From NCBI GenBank assembly GCA_946965045.2, contig OX337229.1, positions 248,001 to 312,000 of the forward strand: 64,000 nt of DNA, read 5' to 3'. Made by a program: the position numbers and the translations under genes. Every line of letters starts with the position of its first letter. Position 1 is the stretch's first letter. The notes under the pieces were generated by a model. The model ran no database searches. It worked only from the letters and a program-made list of their open reading frames with translations, and was not told the origin of the DNA. This DNA comes from Epithemia pelagica (taxonomy: Eukaryota > Bacillariophyta > Bacillariophyceae > Surirellales > Surirellaceae). This document shows positions 22,084 to 35,925 of this stretch, piece after piece.

Positions 22084-25053
22084 GTTGTTGTGTGCTTCCG
22101 TGTCGGTTCGTTTGATGTTTACAAGAAGAAATGTTGGGGAGAATCGAATTGTGACATGGCGTTGGCTCTTGGTAGTTCACTTAATGTTGTTTTTCGTTGT
22201 CTTGTTTTCATCAATTTGCTTGAGCGGATCAAAAGTAGCCTTTTGAATCAACGAGAGGAGGATGTCAGTGTTAGATGGTTCTGAATGGAATCCATCGATC
22301 GGCAAGAGTTGGTGTCATGTTGATGTCGATTGGTTCCTAGTTGGGCATGTGGCAGATGGCAGCACACGACACGAAATGCTATTGATGAGCGTGCACTAGT
22401 TACGAATTGCGCCCATCTGATGGAATGTTACAGCCTTGGTGAAAGGCTGTTGAAGGACTTTATCAGGCCTATCAAGGAATTTTATCTTTCGCTCTCATTT
22501 TTCGGCATGGGACTTAAGAGTTCAACACCTCACGGTTTACGGCTTAGGCAGCATTCTAATAATTGATGGGGGATACACAATCTTGGAAGTTGGAGCGTAC
22601 CTCTAGTAGTTTTAGCATACAGTTCGAAGGGGCTCATTATTTCTGGTTTCGCATAAGGCGAACAAACCAAAAACAACACTAGGACACCTACCTTGTCAGT
22701 CCCAAATTATAAATCGTTCATCTTGTGCTTCTAGACCTCTTTTTTGTTCTAAACCTTTCCTCCACCAAGACACCTTTACCTACACCGTACATAAATCCCG
22801 CAGCCGCCGGCATCTGTGCTTTTCACCCATGCATCAAGCGACTGGAAGCTATGCTACTAGGAGCAGTTCTGATCCAACAAGGAGCCTCTAGCCACAAAAA
22901 ATCTGGTGAGAGCTCTGGATCTCTTCCATAGCTCTGATCCCACCATAAAACCCTCCGGTGAACAACATACCCAAGGACCTTCATTACAAGTAGACCAATT
23001 CCAAGGTGAGTGCTTCAGGTTTAGGTTCGCCCTTCGCCCCATTCCCACTCTAGACGTAGGAGTAGGTTGGCACCATCATCTTGAGGAAACTATGAGGGTT
23101 ACCTCCACCCCTACCATCCACTTGACCTCGGCATTCTTGATATTCGTTTTTTTTACAGGGCAATAAAAAGGCAATAGTATAATTTCCAGATGGAATCGGA
23201 GTATTCTATGGCGTGAAACCCCCCAACCAGTTCGTAGTATTTCTCTAGGTTCCGGAAGCAAGACGTAGCTATCCGTTGTTTTTTGGCAGTCATCGGACCT
23301 GTTAACTGTATAGTGTAATAACTACTCCATGAGATCTACCTGTCGATTTTACCGGCTAGATTCTTGGAACTCATTTCTTCCATCATGATGAGATGATGAT
23401 ATAGAAACCAGAACGCGAGTTGGGTACATTGCCAATGCTGCAAGTCGAGAAGCTAAAACGGGCCATCCAGACAACAATCAGCAGCACTGTTCATGCCTTG
23501 GATGGGAACTGCAGCGAATCCACACGGGATTTCTTTGGGAGCCAGAGACCCGAGCTTTAGTGTTGTTTTTTGTCGTCCAATCCAAGAAGAAGAAAAACTT
23601 CGACACACCTTTCCACGTGAATCCCACGTAGTTTCGGCGCAGTCGGTATTGTGAATAGTATTCTTATGGAGCGAGAATTCGATTCCGCCCTCTCCCGTCA
23701 CACGTCCAAGTTCGAGTTACCAGCTTCTCACCAGAACCGTACAAAACGACCGTAGACACCAGAGACAGATGCTGTCCGATGTAGATGCACACGAATCCCC
23801 GAGTCTGTTCCTGGACACGTGCCGTGTGCATGTATGCTAAGACCTCTTGGAACCTGGAGCATGATCGTCAAGATTCGATCCATGTGACGTTTGGAATTTG
23901 GATGCCGCACGTCAAGTCATGGGTTTTCTCTTCAAGAGCATACATCATCCGGTGATGATGGTGCACTCCCTGCAAAAGAACGATACGACAGGTTTTTGTC
24001 TTGAGTTTTTGTTTCCTCCCAACAAACACACACACATACAAACGAAGACCCCAGTGTCGGAATCTATGCCACGAGATACGCAAGAATCCTAGAGTCTGTT
24101 CCTTGACACGTGACGTATGTGTACTGGGACCTCTTGGAACCTTGGGCATGGACGCCAAGATTCGATCCCTGGATTTGGGATGCCGCACGTCATTCTTCTG
24201 GTGGGTGACAATACCTAGTTCTTGTTGCCTGTCACTGTTTGTGTATCATGCCATGGCAAGAAGAGTGCGCGAGTCATGGAATACAGACATCAGTCGTCTT
24301 TTGCTTAATGTAGACGTACTTGGTTCGTGTGTGTCACCTTCTACTGCGCGCAGGAGAGACAAAGAAGACGAGAAACGTGTCTCATTCTCGTTGCGTGTTG
24401 GATTCCATGATCCCATCATCCATGCCCCATTTCATCTCCATACAGTATGCATCGTAAATCTTGTTGGGACATGCCATTCCAACGGTCATTCGCCCGTTTG
24501 TCGTCCAAAACCAACCATCCAACAGACAGACCAACCAAGCAATGTCATCTCTTGTTCTTGACTCATTCCACCGAAGAAGGATGAAACACGAGCCTCGTAT
24601 TCGCACATGCAGCCGTAGTGACGTGAAACTCTGGTCGTTCTTCTTTGTTGGTTGCCACTTGCCGTCTCCAGAGAACATGGAGATCATCTTGTTTGTGTTT
24701 CGTCAGTTTGAGACACCAATGGTTGGCGCAGCGGACGCGTGGATCCATGCGCTGAATCGTTGGGTCCGTTCAACGCCGATGGGCAGTAGTACAATCAAGT
24801 ACCGGATCGTATGTAAGCGAGCCGTTGAACGCAACTAAAAAATAGCCTTTTGCGCGCGGGGGGAGATCCACTGGGGAAATCCTCTCTCAATTTTCGGAAC
24901 CGTCGATCCTCGCCCTCTCTTCATTGTTCACTCGTCTCGCAATCACCACCAACTCTGCTGGAAATCCAACAATTGTGGTTGTGGATCCTCAGTCCCCTCC
25001 TCTCGTTCTCTAACCTTGACTCTACTACACACACAAGACAAGACGACGACACC
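22084..25053. other. Intergenic, 3 kb, with a diverged direct repeat
   Basis: No supported gene; the longest ORFs (186 and 125 codons on the plus strand) have no recognisable features. Contains the 23755/24046 direct repeat pair. The last 100 bp before 25054 look like a 5' UTR (ACACACAAGACAAGACGACG). Confidence 0.5.
23755..24193 (+). repeat. Diverged direct repeat pair, about 150 bp each
   Basis: 23755-23914 and 24046-24193 share long matching words, for example GAGTCTGTTCC then GACACGTG, GACCTCTTGGAACCT, CAAGATTCGATCC and GGATGCCGCACGTCA, in the same order with substitutions and small indels. The offset is about 290 bp. Neither copy has a convincing ORF. Confidence 0.75.
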
Positions 25054-25131
25054 ATGAAGTATTATGAATCCTTTTTTGGACGGGGAACCAAAAAATCCAC
25101 CAAGTCAACCACCGTCGCCGTCAAGACTCCG

Positions 25132-25163
<32 letters not shown>

Positions 25164-26175
25164 ACAGCCAACGGTTCCACCCTCCATCACTACTACGAAC
25201 GCCACGAGCGTGACACCGACCCAGACCGAACCAACACAGAACAAGAGTCAAGAGAAATACGAATACGAATACGAAGAACAACAAGTTTCAATTCGGGAAC
25301 CGGAAGATAATGTTCTTGACACTATTAACGAAACCGAAGAGGAGGAGGATGGCAAGGACCTGTTGTTGGATCCCGAAGAACGTGATCCAAGTCCCGAGGA
25401 ATCCACCGTCTCCACCACCTCGTTCTCGCAGGTCGTTCAGGCCGTGACGGATACCATTGTGCGTCCATCCAAAGAGGAGGACGACGACGAGGTGGCAACG
25501 GAAACATTGAACAACAAGACGGTGCATCGTCGTGCCCCCAGTTCCAGCAATTGGCAAGACTATTCGCTGGAGCTCATGGCTCGTCGTCAGGCCTTGCAAG
25601 AAGGCATGCTTCACGATCGAGAGGAACTCAAGCGATTGAAAGAGTGTCAGGTACACTACAAACGGCAACTCTTTGCCCATGCCAAGGCCTTGCAAACGGT
25701 CCGTCAGTCGTTGCAAAAATTGGACCAACAAGAATTTCATCTCGTGCAACAACGCACGGCCCTCTTGAGACAACTCCTCGTGGAAAAACATCAAACGGAA
25801 AACCAAGCACAGCAACAAACACCACCAACAACCACAAATGCAAGGACCATGATGGGGACTCTCTTGACGGGTCTGGGACAACGCAACACTCTCCCTCCTT
25901 CTCCTCCTAGTACTGCTCCCATTGTCACATTGAATGAAACGTCCCGTTCGACGACGAGTCGTCGTCGTTCGCAGTCGAAATGGACTCGCATTGACATTCC
26001 AACCATTGATGAATCGGTACTCGTTGAATTGCAAGAAGAACAACAATCCTCGTCCTCGTCCTCTTCTCCTTCTTCCATGTGGCCCTCCCAATTCTTGGCC
26101 TCCTCGTGCGATCCCCTCATGATGACTGACTCCCTCCATCTTTGTGGAAACAGCACGGACGTTTCGACACCTTAG
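25054..26175 (+). CDS. PolyQ / coiled-coil protein of unknown function
   Basis: 373 residues from the ACCATG start at 25054; an upstream in-frame ATG-like start at 24850 lies in 5'-UTR-like sequence and was not used. N-terminus 'MKYYESFFGRGTKKSTK', then a run of about twelve Gln, a Thr/Gln/Glu-rich acidic linker, and a clear helical coiled coil at about residues 165-245 ('ELMARRQALQEGMLHDREEL', then 'RQSLQKLDQQEFHLVQQRTA'). The end is Ser-rich. The family is not recognised. The coiled coil suggests dimerisation or a scaffold role. It converges with the ABCC gene, whose stop is about 280 bp downstream. Confidence 0.75.
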
Positions 26176-26450
26176 AGAAAAGTAGGAACGATGGACGATA
26201 CACACACAGGTCTGGCCTAGTTCAAGGTTACTCACAAAAGGATTTGGAAACGGCGGTCTCGGAACCACACAGCAAACCACAAAAAGGCACATGGAACTTA
26301 CAAATGCAGTAGATATTTCATGTATATAATTAGTAGTTATGCTTCTCTACTCCAACAGCTAGAGAATGTTGCAGTGTCCGTTCGTCCTTGTCTTCCTTTT
26401 GTGACGTGAATTTGTGTGGGAGTTTGCTGTTTTGACGGTTCCTGGCCTTG

Positions 26451-29400
26451 TTACGATTCGTCTTGCTGTCCTTCTTGTTCTTGTTTGGCCGACGCCACGA
26501 CCAATCCTCGAAACATGCCCTTGGGTCGTTTCATGAGCGCCGTGGGGGAATCAAATTCTGCCGCTCGTCCATCGTCCATGACGAGTACCAAATCGGAATC
26601 CATAATGGTATTGATTCGATGGGCCACTGTAATACACGTGGCATGGACAAATTCCGTCCGAATCACCTTTTGAATGGCCGCGTCCGTGGCGGCATCCACC
26701 GCCTGTGTGTGTGCCGAAAAAAAAGAAGCAAATCACAGGTGAGATCGATATACTTGCCACTCATTCCATACAAATATACAAACGATCTCTCTTTCTCTTT
26801 CTTGATTGCAGTTACGTACCGCCGTTGCTTCGTCCATAATGACAATCTTGGAACCCTGCAACAAGGCTCGACCAATCACCAACAATTGTCGTTGACCGAC
26901 CGAAAAGTTGAGTCCACCTTCGGCCACGACATCCTCCAACGTTTGAATACAAGCAATGCCATGATCCATGGACTGTGATGCTTCTTGTTGCTCTGTTCCC
27001 GTCGTGGAGGAGGAGGGTGGTGGAGCATACAATCCCACATGTTCCAACGTCTCATAGAGTTCCGAATCCTGATATTCCTCAAAGGGATCCAAATTGGTTC
27101 GAATACTTCCACTAAACAAGATTGGATCTTGAGGAATGACGGCCATGTTCCGTCGAAGCATGGCCAAACCAATTTGAGAAATGTCTCGACCGTCAATGTC
27201 AATCCGACCCTCGGCCAACTCCACAATGCGCATCAGTGCCACCATGAGGGTCGACTTGCCCGCTCCTAAACAGGTACACAAGAAGACAAAATAACCCCGA
27301 TTGTGGTTCAAGAACACACAGCATTAGCAAATACAGGACATTGAGAATAAAGGCTGGCAAGATTGGTTACACAAGAATAAACGTACCCGTTCTTCCTACA
27401 ACTCCCACTTTACTTCCCCCTGGAATGGACAAGTCCAACCCTTTGAGCACCAATGGCAATCCCGGTCGGTACCGCAATTTCGCACCCCGAAAGACAATGC
27501 TCCCTTGCGAGGGCCACTTCCCCTCCAACTCGTCGTCCAAGGGCGTCCGTCGAGCCGCTTCATTTTCCAAGCGAGAGTACTCATCAATGCGTTCCACCGA
27601 CACCATATTGGCATCCATATCACTGGCCATGCGCGCCGACCAATTCAAGGACTGCGTCACTTGCAAACTATAACTAATGGCCAACCCCGCCAAACCGGCA
27701 AAGGAAACATCGGCCCCGTACCGCCAGTGTTGCACAATGGCACTCAAACAGGCAAAGGTAATAATCAAGGTTCCAATCATTTCCAATCGGACGGCCAACC
27801 ACGACTGGGCTGCGCAAGTCAGGTAATACGCATGTTGTTGAGTATCGAGGAGCTTGGTGAGGCGACGGAGGAGGGTGTTTTCGGCCTGATAGGCTCGAAT
27901 CGTCGTCACTCCATCGACACTTTCGCCCAACAAGGCATGAATCGGACTCCGAAATACAGAATCCATTCTCTTGAGCTCACGGTATGTGATCTGACGCAAA
28001 CCGAAAAATCATTCCAGACAGTGTGGTGAGAACAACAAGAATCAGGATGCAATGACTGGAACACAAGGAGCCTATACCCTCGTGAGGACGTACCATGAAG
28101 AAGCTTTGTTCACGAAGATAGTACAAAATCATGGGAACCAGACAAAGAGCAAATACGGGTGTGACACCCGATATCACCACCACTGTACTCAGCGCATCAA
28201 ACAATGTCGCAATGTAGCTCATCAATGTGGGCATGAGGCCTTCGTCTGCACACCCGTGTAGATAAATGGAACAACAAAGAGCACTGTGAGAGATTCTATC
28301 GCAGTATACCGATTCTCACGTGGTGTAAACTCAGCAATATTCCCTCTCCGGATCGAATCCAATCTACGATATACAGCGGCACGTACCGGTCGTGTTGATA
28401 TCTTTGGAAAATCGATTGACCAATCGTCCCACGGGCGTGGTATCGTAAAAGGACATGGGCGCATGGACGACAACAGTCAACATGCGTTGAAAGAGATGTC
28501 GGGTGGCCCGTAAGAAAATGACAGCCATTAACAACATGCGAGCGCCGCCAATGACAATGGCGGCCGCATTAATGTAGGCATAAATGAGCAAGAATTGCGT
28601 TTGCGACGTCTCCGAGGCATGTCCGGACCAATAGGTCAACCACCAACCGGACGCCACCGTCGCACTTTGCGATAGGGTAAATCCAATCAAAATCAAAATG
28701 GGGGCCCACATACCACCGGCCGCATCAATCCAGGTCTTGTAGACACTCCAGCTGACCATACCGACCGCACGTTTTTCTTCCGTCATGAGTTTCGCATTCG
28801 CGGATTCTTGTTCCTGGTTGCTTCGATGACTACTGCTATTTCGTTTGGATGCGGTCGATCGTTCCGACGCACGATAGGATGCCGACGCCCAACTGACGCG
28901 TGGTGCGTCCGCAGTGGGTATGGTTGATGATTCGGTGGCATTGGCCTGTGGATCGCCGCCCATGTCGGCTTCGTCGTCCTCCAATTGTTCCAATTGATAA
29001 ATTTCCAGGAGTGCCTTGCGATTGCAACTGCATCGTCGTTGTTCGGCTTCAATCAAGGCATCGGCCGAACTCACGGTACGACGCGATGTGGAACTCATGC
29101 GTTGCATTTCGAGCGCTTCCCGACGCAGACTGTCCGCACTACTACTATGCGTACCAGTACTCGTAGCCCGCGACGACGAGGTCGTCGACGGTCGAGGAAA
29201 GGCACACGATTCCGCATTGTCGGGGGTCGTCGCATCCGGTTGTTGTTGCTCCTCCACGATTGTTTGGACACTGGTTTCCTGAATGACTTGAAGAAATTGG
29301 GCCAAGACGGACTGGGGATTGCTGGCCAATTCCTGGTAGGTCCCTTGTTCGACCAAGTGTCCCTGTCGCAACACGACAATGCGGGTCACGGCCGGATGAC

Positions 29401-31537
29401 TCAAGTGTTGCAAGGCATTGGTCACCAAGACGACACTTCTCTTTTTGTTCGAGTTGGACGACGAGGAGGAATCCAGTAATGCTCCACAAATGGCCTGTTG
29501 AAACAAGTGGTGGGCGACATGGGCATCGACGGCCGACAAGGGATCGTCCAAGACTGTCACATCGGCTTGATGATAGACGGCACGGGCCAAGGCAATGCGT
29601 GCCTTTTGTCCGCCCGACAAGTTGAGACCCTTTTCGCCAATTTCGGTTTGGTCGCCCTGGGGAAACAATTCCAAATCATGCCGCAACGCGCAGGCGGTCA
29701 AGGCCCGTTGATACAAGGCCTCGTCCTGGTCCGTGTCATCGACATGTTGAAACAAGATATTGTCTTGAACCGTGGCATTGAGCAAAAAGGGTGTTTGGGC
29801 AAAATAGGCCAAGGTCGTATTGGACAATCGACTCGCGTGACCTTGAACGAACGTGGGGACATTGCCCAACAAGGTTTGCACCACACTCGATTTGCCACAA
29901 CCCACCCCTCCCACGACAGCAATCAATTCGCCACGATTCACCGACAAGGAAACGTCGTGCAAACACACTTCGACGGATGAGTTCCGGGCTTCGTCGGGTT
30001 CCGTCGTGTTTCCAGACGACGACGACAACAAGGCTTGTTGTTCTTCTTCTGGTTCTTTTGTATCGGCAGGAGCCGTGGTAGCAGTCTCCTTGTCGCTGTG
30101 ATAATAACTGGCCGTGACATGATCCAATTGGAGGACTGTGGTGGTCGTGTCGTTGTCCTTGTCGTCATTGTCATGGTCCACCAATGTGCCGGCTCCCAAT
30201 GGGACATGTTGCGGGGCTTGCAAAAAGGCTTGAATGCGTTTCACGGCCACGAGAGATTCGACGGCATTGTTAATGACACGGGGAAAGACGAGCAGGGGAA
30301 AGCGCAAAATGGCAAAGAGTGAGAGGGAGGTCAAGGCCGAGGCCACATCCAATTCATGACCAGAAAAGACATAGGCCGTAAAAGTCGCCAAGGCCACGAG
30401 AAGGGGGGTAAAATTCCAAATGAGTATGGTTCCGGTATATCCGACCAGGTAGTTCCACAAGTGTTGCAATTCGACTTTTCGCAAGTGTTGAATCCGGTCG
30501 ACAAAGCGTTCTTCCCAGGCTTGAAATTTCAAAATTTTCATATTCGTCAAGACTTCCGTATTGGCCGTGACACGCGCATCCTTGGCCGTCATGACGGCTT
30601 GTTGCCGTCGTCCCATGGCTTGGGCGACTGATTTGGTCAAGGGAATGGTAAGTACAATGACGGCGACGCCCCCCAGCGACGGTGCACCCAATTGTTGCCA
30701 CAAGAATATCAAGGCCAAGCCAATTTGCAAGGGACTGTACCACAGGGCATGCAAAAAATTGGGCAAGTCTTGCAAACGTTGCGCATCGACGGATACCAAA
30801 TTGGTAATTTCGCCCAAAGTTTGCGGACGACGACGACGAGTGTTGTTGTTGTTGTTGGTAGTGGTAGTGTCATTGTCATTGGTGGTAGTCGTACTGGATT
30901 CGGACGGTGCCGTGGACAAGTGCAAGGCTTGGTGGGTGACGGCTTGGACCAGGGCCGTCCGAACGCGCAATCCCGTGCGATAACAGAGAAAAAAGTAATG
31001 CCGCAAACACAATGACATGGTCAATTGCGAAACCGTCACGGCCGCCGTCCACGCCAACCCCTGCCACCAGGGAGCATTCGGCGTGCGCAAATAGACAATC
31101 AAGGCATGCAAGACTTGCGGTCCGACAAAGACACAGAGGTCGTGCACCAATTTCAATCCACCGGCCACCATGTACTCGCGACCGTAGGCCTGCCACAGCG
31201 CGGCAATCAACCGGTGGCCATTGTTGTCGTCCGTGTCATTGGTCGTATTGGCATTCCAGTGTCGGACAAAGGCTTTGGACACGGCCGTGGTTTGACAATC
31301 TTCGGGCAAGGGCAAGAGATGCAAATCGTCGGGATCCAATGTTTGTTTCACATAGCCTTCTTCCAACAAGGGCGTAAACCACGTAAATAACAATTGGTCC
31401 CAAAAGGAAGACGACGAATGATGATTGGAAGGAGGAGGAGGATTCGTCGTACTTGTCGTTGCTGTCGTTGTAGCACTTTTGCGGTTGTTCCCATCCAACG
31501 ACAACAAGGGCGTTGTTTCGGATCGTGTCGACGACAT
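26451..31537 (-). CDS. ABC transporter, subfamily C (multidrug-resistance-protein type)
   Basis: Five exons: 31537-28387, 28245-28094, 27990-27387, 27265-26820, 26702-26451. All four introns (141, 103, 121, 117 nt) start GTACGT, and the joined frame is open for 1534 residues, the usual size of a short MRP. Two membrane domains are each followed by a nucleotide-binding domain. NBD1 has Walker A 'GGVGCGKSS' (about residues 543-551), signature 'LSGGQKARIALARAVY' and Walker B 'VTVLDDPLSAVD', where Asp replaces the catalytic Glu as is normal for ABCC. NBD2 has 'GRTGAGKST' (restored by splicing), 'FSVGQRQLLVIGRALL', 'IVIMDEATAAVD' and the switch His in 'TVAHRINTI'. There is no TMD0. Known members export glutathione or other conjugates across vacuolar or plasma membrane; the substrate here is unknown. 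It is divergent from the gene at 33598. Confidence 0.96.
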
Positions 31538-33597
31538 GGTGCCTTACGAACTGTGTAGTCTCGTCTCCCTCTCACTCTTGTCGTTGTGATTTTGCTTCTT
31601 TCGGCAACAAATAAACAATAGACGACTCTCTCTCTCAATAACGAGCCAGAGTTATGGGATGACACAACACCTCTCGCGTGATGTTGTCGATTCTCGCGAC
31701 AGACGACAGCAAAAAGATCCAAACCACACAGACACCACAAAGATTCGTGCACAGATCAAAGTCTGCAGTCTGCAGTTCGAAAGTGTCGCACGAAGATCCA
31801 CGAACATCCAGGATGTACAATACGTCCGGACGACCGGAAGCTATGCCGGCGTTGGAAGCACATGAGCCGCACAAAGGACAGTATGACAGACAGGTGGGTA
31901 GAATGTGACGAGACAACCAAAGTCTAAAGTCCCTAATACGACCTCTCATTCTGCAACGATGATAGGAGTGCCTCGCGATCCTCGACACTGTGTGTATCGG
32001 GAGGAGAAGCAACATGCGAGGGACGACGAATGCCAATCATGCTGTCCTCCCGAGACTCTACTAGTTACTCTATTTACGTTCTGGAGGCCTACCTACAACA
32101 GTTGGACTCGATATCATCCCCCAAAGAAGAAACCACACACCAGTACCGAATGAAAAAGCGACTTGTCGTCGACATGTACCGAACGCGCAGGGATGGCGAA
32201 TCCTCAAACAAGACACACACACACACACACATGGGTACGACAACTGTTGGGTCCCAACAGTAGGGTCGGATGAAATCATGATACACACCGGACTCATTGT
32301 CGAGACGCCACCAAGTCTCAGGAGGATGACCTTTGTTTTAATGGAGTCTGGGAATGAACCATGGCACGAACAAGCAACCCGGCGGCACTCATCATGGAGG
32401 AGGAATGCAAATGATTCTGGTGTGGAACGGGTGGGTTCCGTGTTCTTCTCTTTGTGGAAAAAGAGAGAGAAATGGGTCCGGTTTGGCCTCGAACGGAGAG
32501 AAACGGATACTCTAGAAAAACGTTCCACGATCGCAAACTATGCAACAGGAGGAGTATAATATAATGCTCCTCTCTTCTCTCTGGTTGATTGTGTTTGGAG
32601 TCTCCCTCTCACAATTTTTTTGTCATGGCGGGAAAGAGCGCCTTTCGTGTGGGGGATTTCGTGTTTTCTGGGGAAGAACCGATTGGCTGGCGTTCTTCTA
32701 TCGCAGTGGATCATGACGTTATCCAAAAGTTAGGTTCCCACGCCTGCCGGACTTTGTCTATCTAACTATAACAGAACAATTGCTCTAAGTGACCCTGGAG
32801 AGTCATTTAGAATTATAGACTCACAGATGCATAACTACAAAAAAAGTCCAACGGATGTGTGGAGGGCGCGGAACAAGTCGACCAAAGGACCCAGAGTGGA
32901 ACTCGGAAGGTTCGGCAAGCCCACCGGGCCACAACAAAAATTGGGGAGGCTTCGTCGTGTCGTAACTCTCTCTCTTTTTTGGACCGGTACACCCATCGAT
33001 CTTTTTGTGACAACGAGAGCTTCTTCTCTCTTTGCCATTTTGTCCCTACAAGAAGTGTACCCAAAGGCGAGGATCCATGTGTAACCAAGACCACCACAGG
33101 ATCCTGTAGTAGTACCAAGATTAGAGAGAGAAGCAAACGCAAACACGGATTCCAAACCGTCGCCCACAGAAACCATTCCATTCGTCCCACCACTGCGTGT
33201 GTGTGTCGTCTCTTTTTGTGTTTCCTTGCACACACACACACACACAGTTCTATACGAGCCGTATAGTTGTTGCCTGCACAATCCACACAGCTCTGCGTCC
33301 CACGAGTTCGAGACACGAGCCAAGTGTACGGCCATTCGAACCAAACCCAAATCGAATCTACCTCGATCCGCAGTGGTTGGAGAGAGAGAGACTTTCGTGG
33401 GTGGTGCAAAGATCTCTTGTTGTTGTTGTTGTGGCGAACAATCTCGCAACAACTCTCAAGGAATCCAATTTACAAACAAAAGACCACTTTCAAGTTGTTT
33501 GTTGTTCTAGCTATTGCAAGAGGCTACCCAAGTACCCCTTTGATTGATTCTACCCAAACACAAAGAAGAAGAAGAAGTATCACAGAGTTGGAACAAG
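31538..33597. other. Intergenic between divergent genes
   Basis: Holds the promoters of the ABCC gene (minus) and the disordered-protein gene (plus). An (AC)9 run is at 32213-32230, with another CA run near 33230-33246. The many short ORFs look like chance. The last 100 bp (CAAAGAAGAAGAAGAAG) are likely 5' UTR. Confidence 0.5.
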
Positions 33598-35555
33598 ATG
33601 CCCTTTTTTCGAGCCTCGACCGAAGCCACCGAGGCATCCCTCCAACCAAGCAACAACATCCACAATACGACGAATTTGGGCACGGCTGCCAGTCCAAACA
33701 CTAGGAGTCCAGCTACGGTTCGACGACGGGCCCGATCGCGCGATGCGGCGGCTCGAGAAACCTATCGGTTAAAAGTGGTGGAAGTCTCGGCCGTGTCCCG
33801 ACACCATTCTCATCGTCATGAGACCACCGAATCGTCTCCTGTTTTTGTCTCGCCGCCCATTGAATTGGGATTGCAACGCTTATCGTCCATAGACGGCAAA
33901 AAGCCACGTCGGCGCTTGTTTGGACGGGCCCTCCACAATCCACAACCAGAACAACAAGTCCAGGATCAAATTGTCATTCATCACAACAGTGTACGAGAAA
34001 TTCCCACTACTACAACAATCGCCGAACCAACGACCAAACCAAGCACCCGGTTTCAACGCAGTCGATCGAGCAGTGGCAAAGAAAATCATCATCATCATCT
34101 TCCGGATCTCACTGAGGGGAGCAGCAGTAGCAACACTGCTACTAGTAGTATTCATCCCCCTGTGGTGGGGGAGGATCTCCAAGAACCGGCGGCACCACAC
34201 CACTCCCGATGGCGATTTCCTCGTGTCTTGCGTCGATCCACGATCGAACAGTCTCGGAATCATCCCGACCAACCACAAGAACAAGACGATGACGACGACG
34301 AGGAGGAGGAACGACCCTTGCCCCCCGACAGCCCCCCAAACCAACCAGTCTCCGATCCTGACCCAACTCGTCGTCGCAGTTGTTCGCACAGTCAAAAGGC
34401 TCGTCGACGATCCCGATCCACTGCACCGCCCTCCGCCTCGATACAGACTCCACGAACCATTTCCTCTCCACCCACTTCTACTTCTACGTCGTTGCTATGG
34501 AAGAAATCCCGTTCTACCACCAACAACGTGTCATCCTCCTCCCGGGATCCACCGGGCAACAACGAACGACGGTCGTTGGGTGGTACTCTCCGAGCCGCTG
34601 CTGCATGTGGCAATGGCGAGGAAATGGAGGAATTGCGTCAAATGTGGTCGCAACAATACCGAGAACACCAACAACAAGGAACCGGAGGTCCGCTCCCATC
34701 GACCGACCTTGGGAAAGAGGGACGGACCGGCAGTGATTCCTCTCGTCGGCTGCGGTCCAAGAACCCAAACGCAGCGGCCGCCGAAGAGGATTCGCTCTTT
34801 GATACCCTCGAACCCAAATCCGATGTGGATTCCTTGAAGAATCCATCTCCTGCTTCTCAACAGGTACCAGCACGTCGTGGACGTTCCAAACGATCTCCCT
34901 TTCCCGAATTGGAAGGGGAACCAGCCTACGAAGAAGAAGAATCATCACGCTTGCATCAACCAGAAGAAGAACGACGATTGGAACAACAACGAAATGGTGT
35001 CCGCTTTCGTTCCGATGCCATTGCCAACAAGGTCAACAAACGGTTTTCCACGACGCAACAACAACAACAACACTCATCCCTCACGGATCCACCCAAACCA
35101 CTCTATCCCCAATCCAAAACCCGGTCCAGTCCTTCCAAGGTACGTATGTTGCTCAGTATAGAAAACCACTGGGTGTCGATTTGTCTCACATATAAATGTG
35201 CATGGTTCATGTCCAATCACAGTATACTGTTCCCGACGATGATAGTACGGCTACCGAAGAGGATGCCCGTCGGTTGACCGTCTTTCAAGAAATTAGTGAC
35301 ATGTGCATGGAATTGACCGCCTGTCCCTTTGCCGCTCCGGCGTCGTCGGTGTTGTTGTTGAACGACGAACCCGTACGACGAAAGGAGGACGAAATGGTGG
35401 ATCTCGATTTACGACTTCGAGAAGAACGAGAATGCCGTGGACTCGTCCTTTGTGGGGAAGATGACGAAGAGGAAGAGTACACGGATGACGACGAAGTTTC
35501 GGGAATTGTATCCATGGACGACGAATATTCCAGCTCGGAACCGATCCGGCAATGA
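33598..35555 (+). CDS. Disordered Arg/Ser-rich protein with acidic C-terminus
   Basis: Two exons, 33598-35139 and 35223-35555. The 83-nt intron (GTACGT...CACAG) keeps the frame and gives 624 residues. Almost the whole protein is low complexity: Arg-rich N-terminal segment ('RRRARSRDAA'), Ser/Thr/Pro and Gln runs, several basic patches ('RRRSCSHSQKARRRSRS'). Exon 2 holds the only ordered-looking part, 'RRLTVFQEISDMCMELTACP', followed by a Glu/Asp-rich end. Family unknown. The RS-like stretches suggest nuclear or RNA-related work, but that is a guess. Its last 16 codons plus 3' flank are duplicated at 37941, beyond the Crinkler-like gene. Confidence 0.8.
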
Positions 35556-35770
35556 CAATAGTGTCATTTACTGCTAGGAGTACGTGTTTGGGCTTGGGAT
35601 GACCCTTCAAACGCATCTTATCATTTCTAGAAGAGCAAGAAACCGTGGCTATTGGAACTATTGGAACAACTACGATTCCGTACTCCTAGGTTTCCCTTTT
35701 CATGCGGATAGGCGTAGCACAGCCAGCAAAACTTCGAATTGGATAGAGGAGTCGTAGTCACGAATTCGGT
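35510..35770 (+). repeat. Left direct repeat flanking the Crinkler-like gene
   Basis: Begins ATCCATGGACGACGAATATT inside the last codons of the upstream gene and runs through its stop into the 3' flank, ending near GTCACGAATTCGGTC. Matches 37941-38231. The first 48 bp (coding end, stop and three more bases) are identical; beyond that there are many substitutions and indels. Confidence 0.92.
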
Positions 35771-35925
35771 CTGGACGTCCTCCGTTCTCTAAGCAAAACC
35801 TTCACAAAGGCATTACAAGCAAGAGGTAGCTATTCCCTTTTGGTATTGAGTTTTGTTGCAAGCAAGTACTCCTATAAATCGAAGATCAAAAGATGGAAGA
35901 GCAAGAATAAGCAAGATCCCACTGC

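Noticed and set aside
32835-33452. 205-codon minus-strand ORF upstream of the disordered-protein gene
   Set aside because: Lies in promoter/UTR-like sequence with CA and TTG repeats; no family features.
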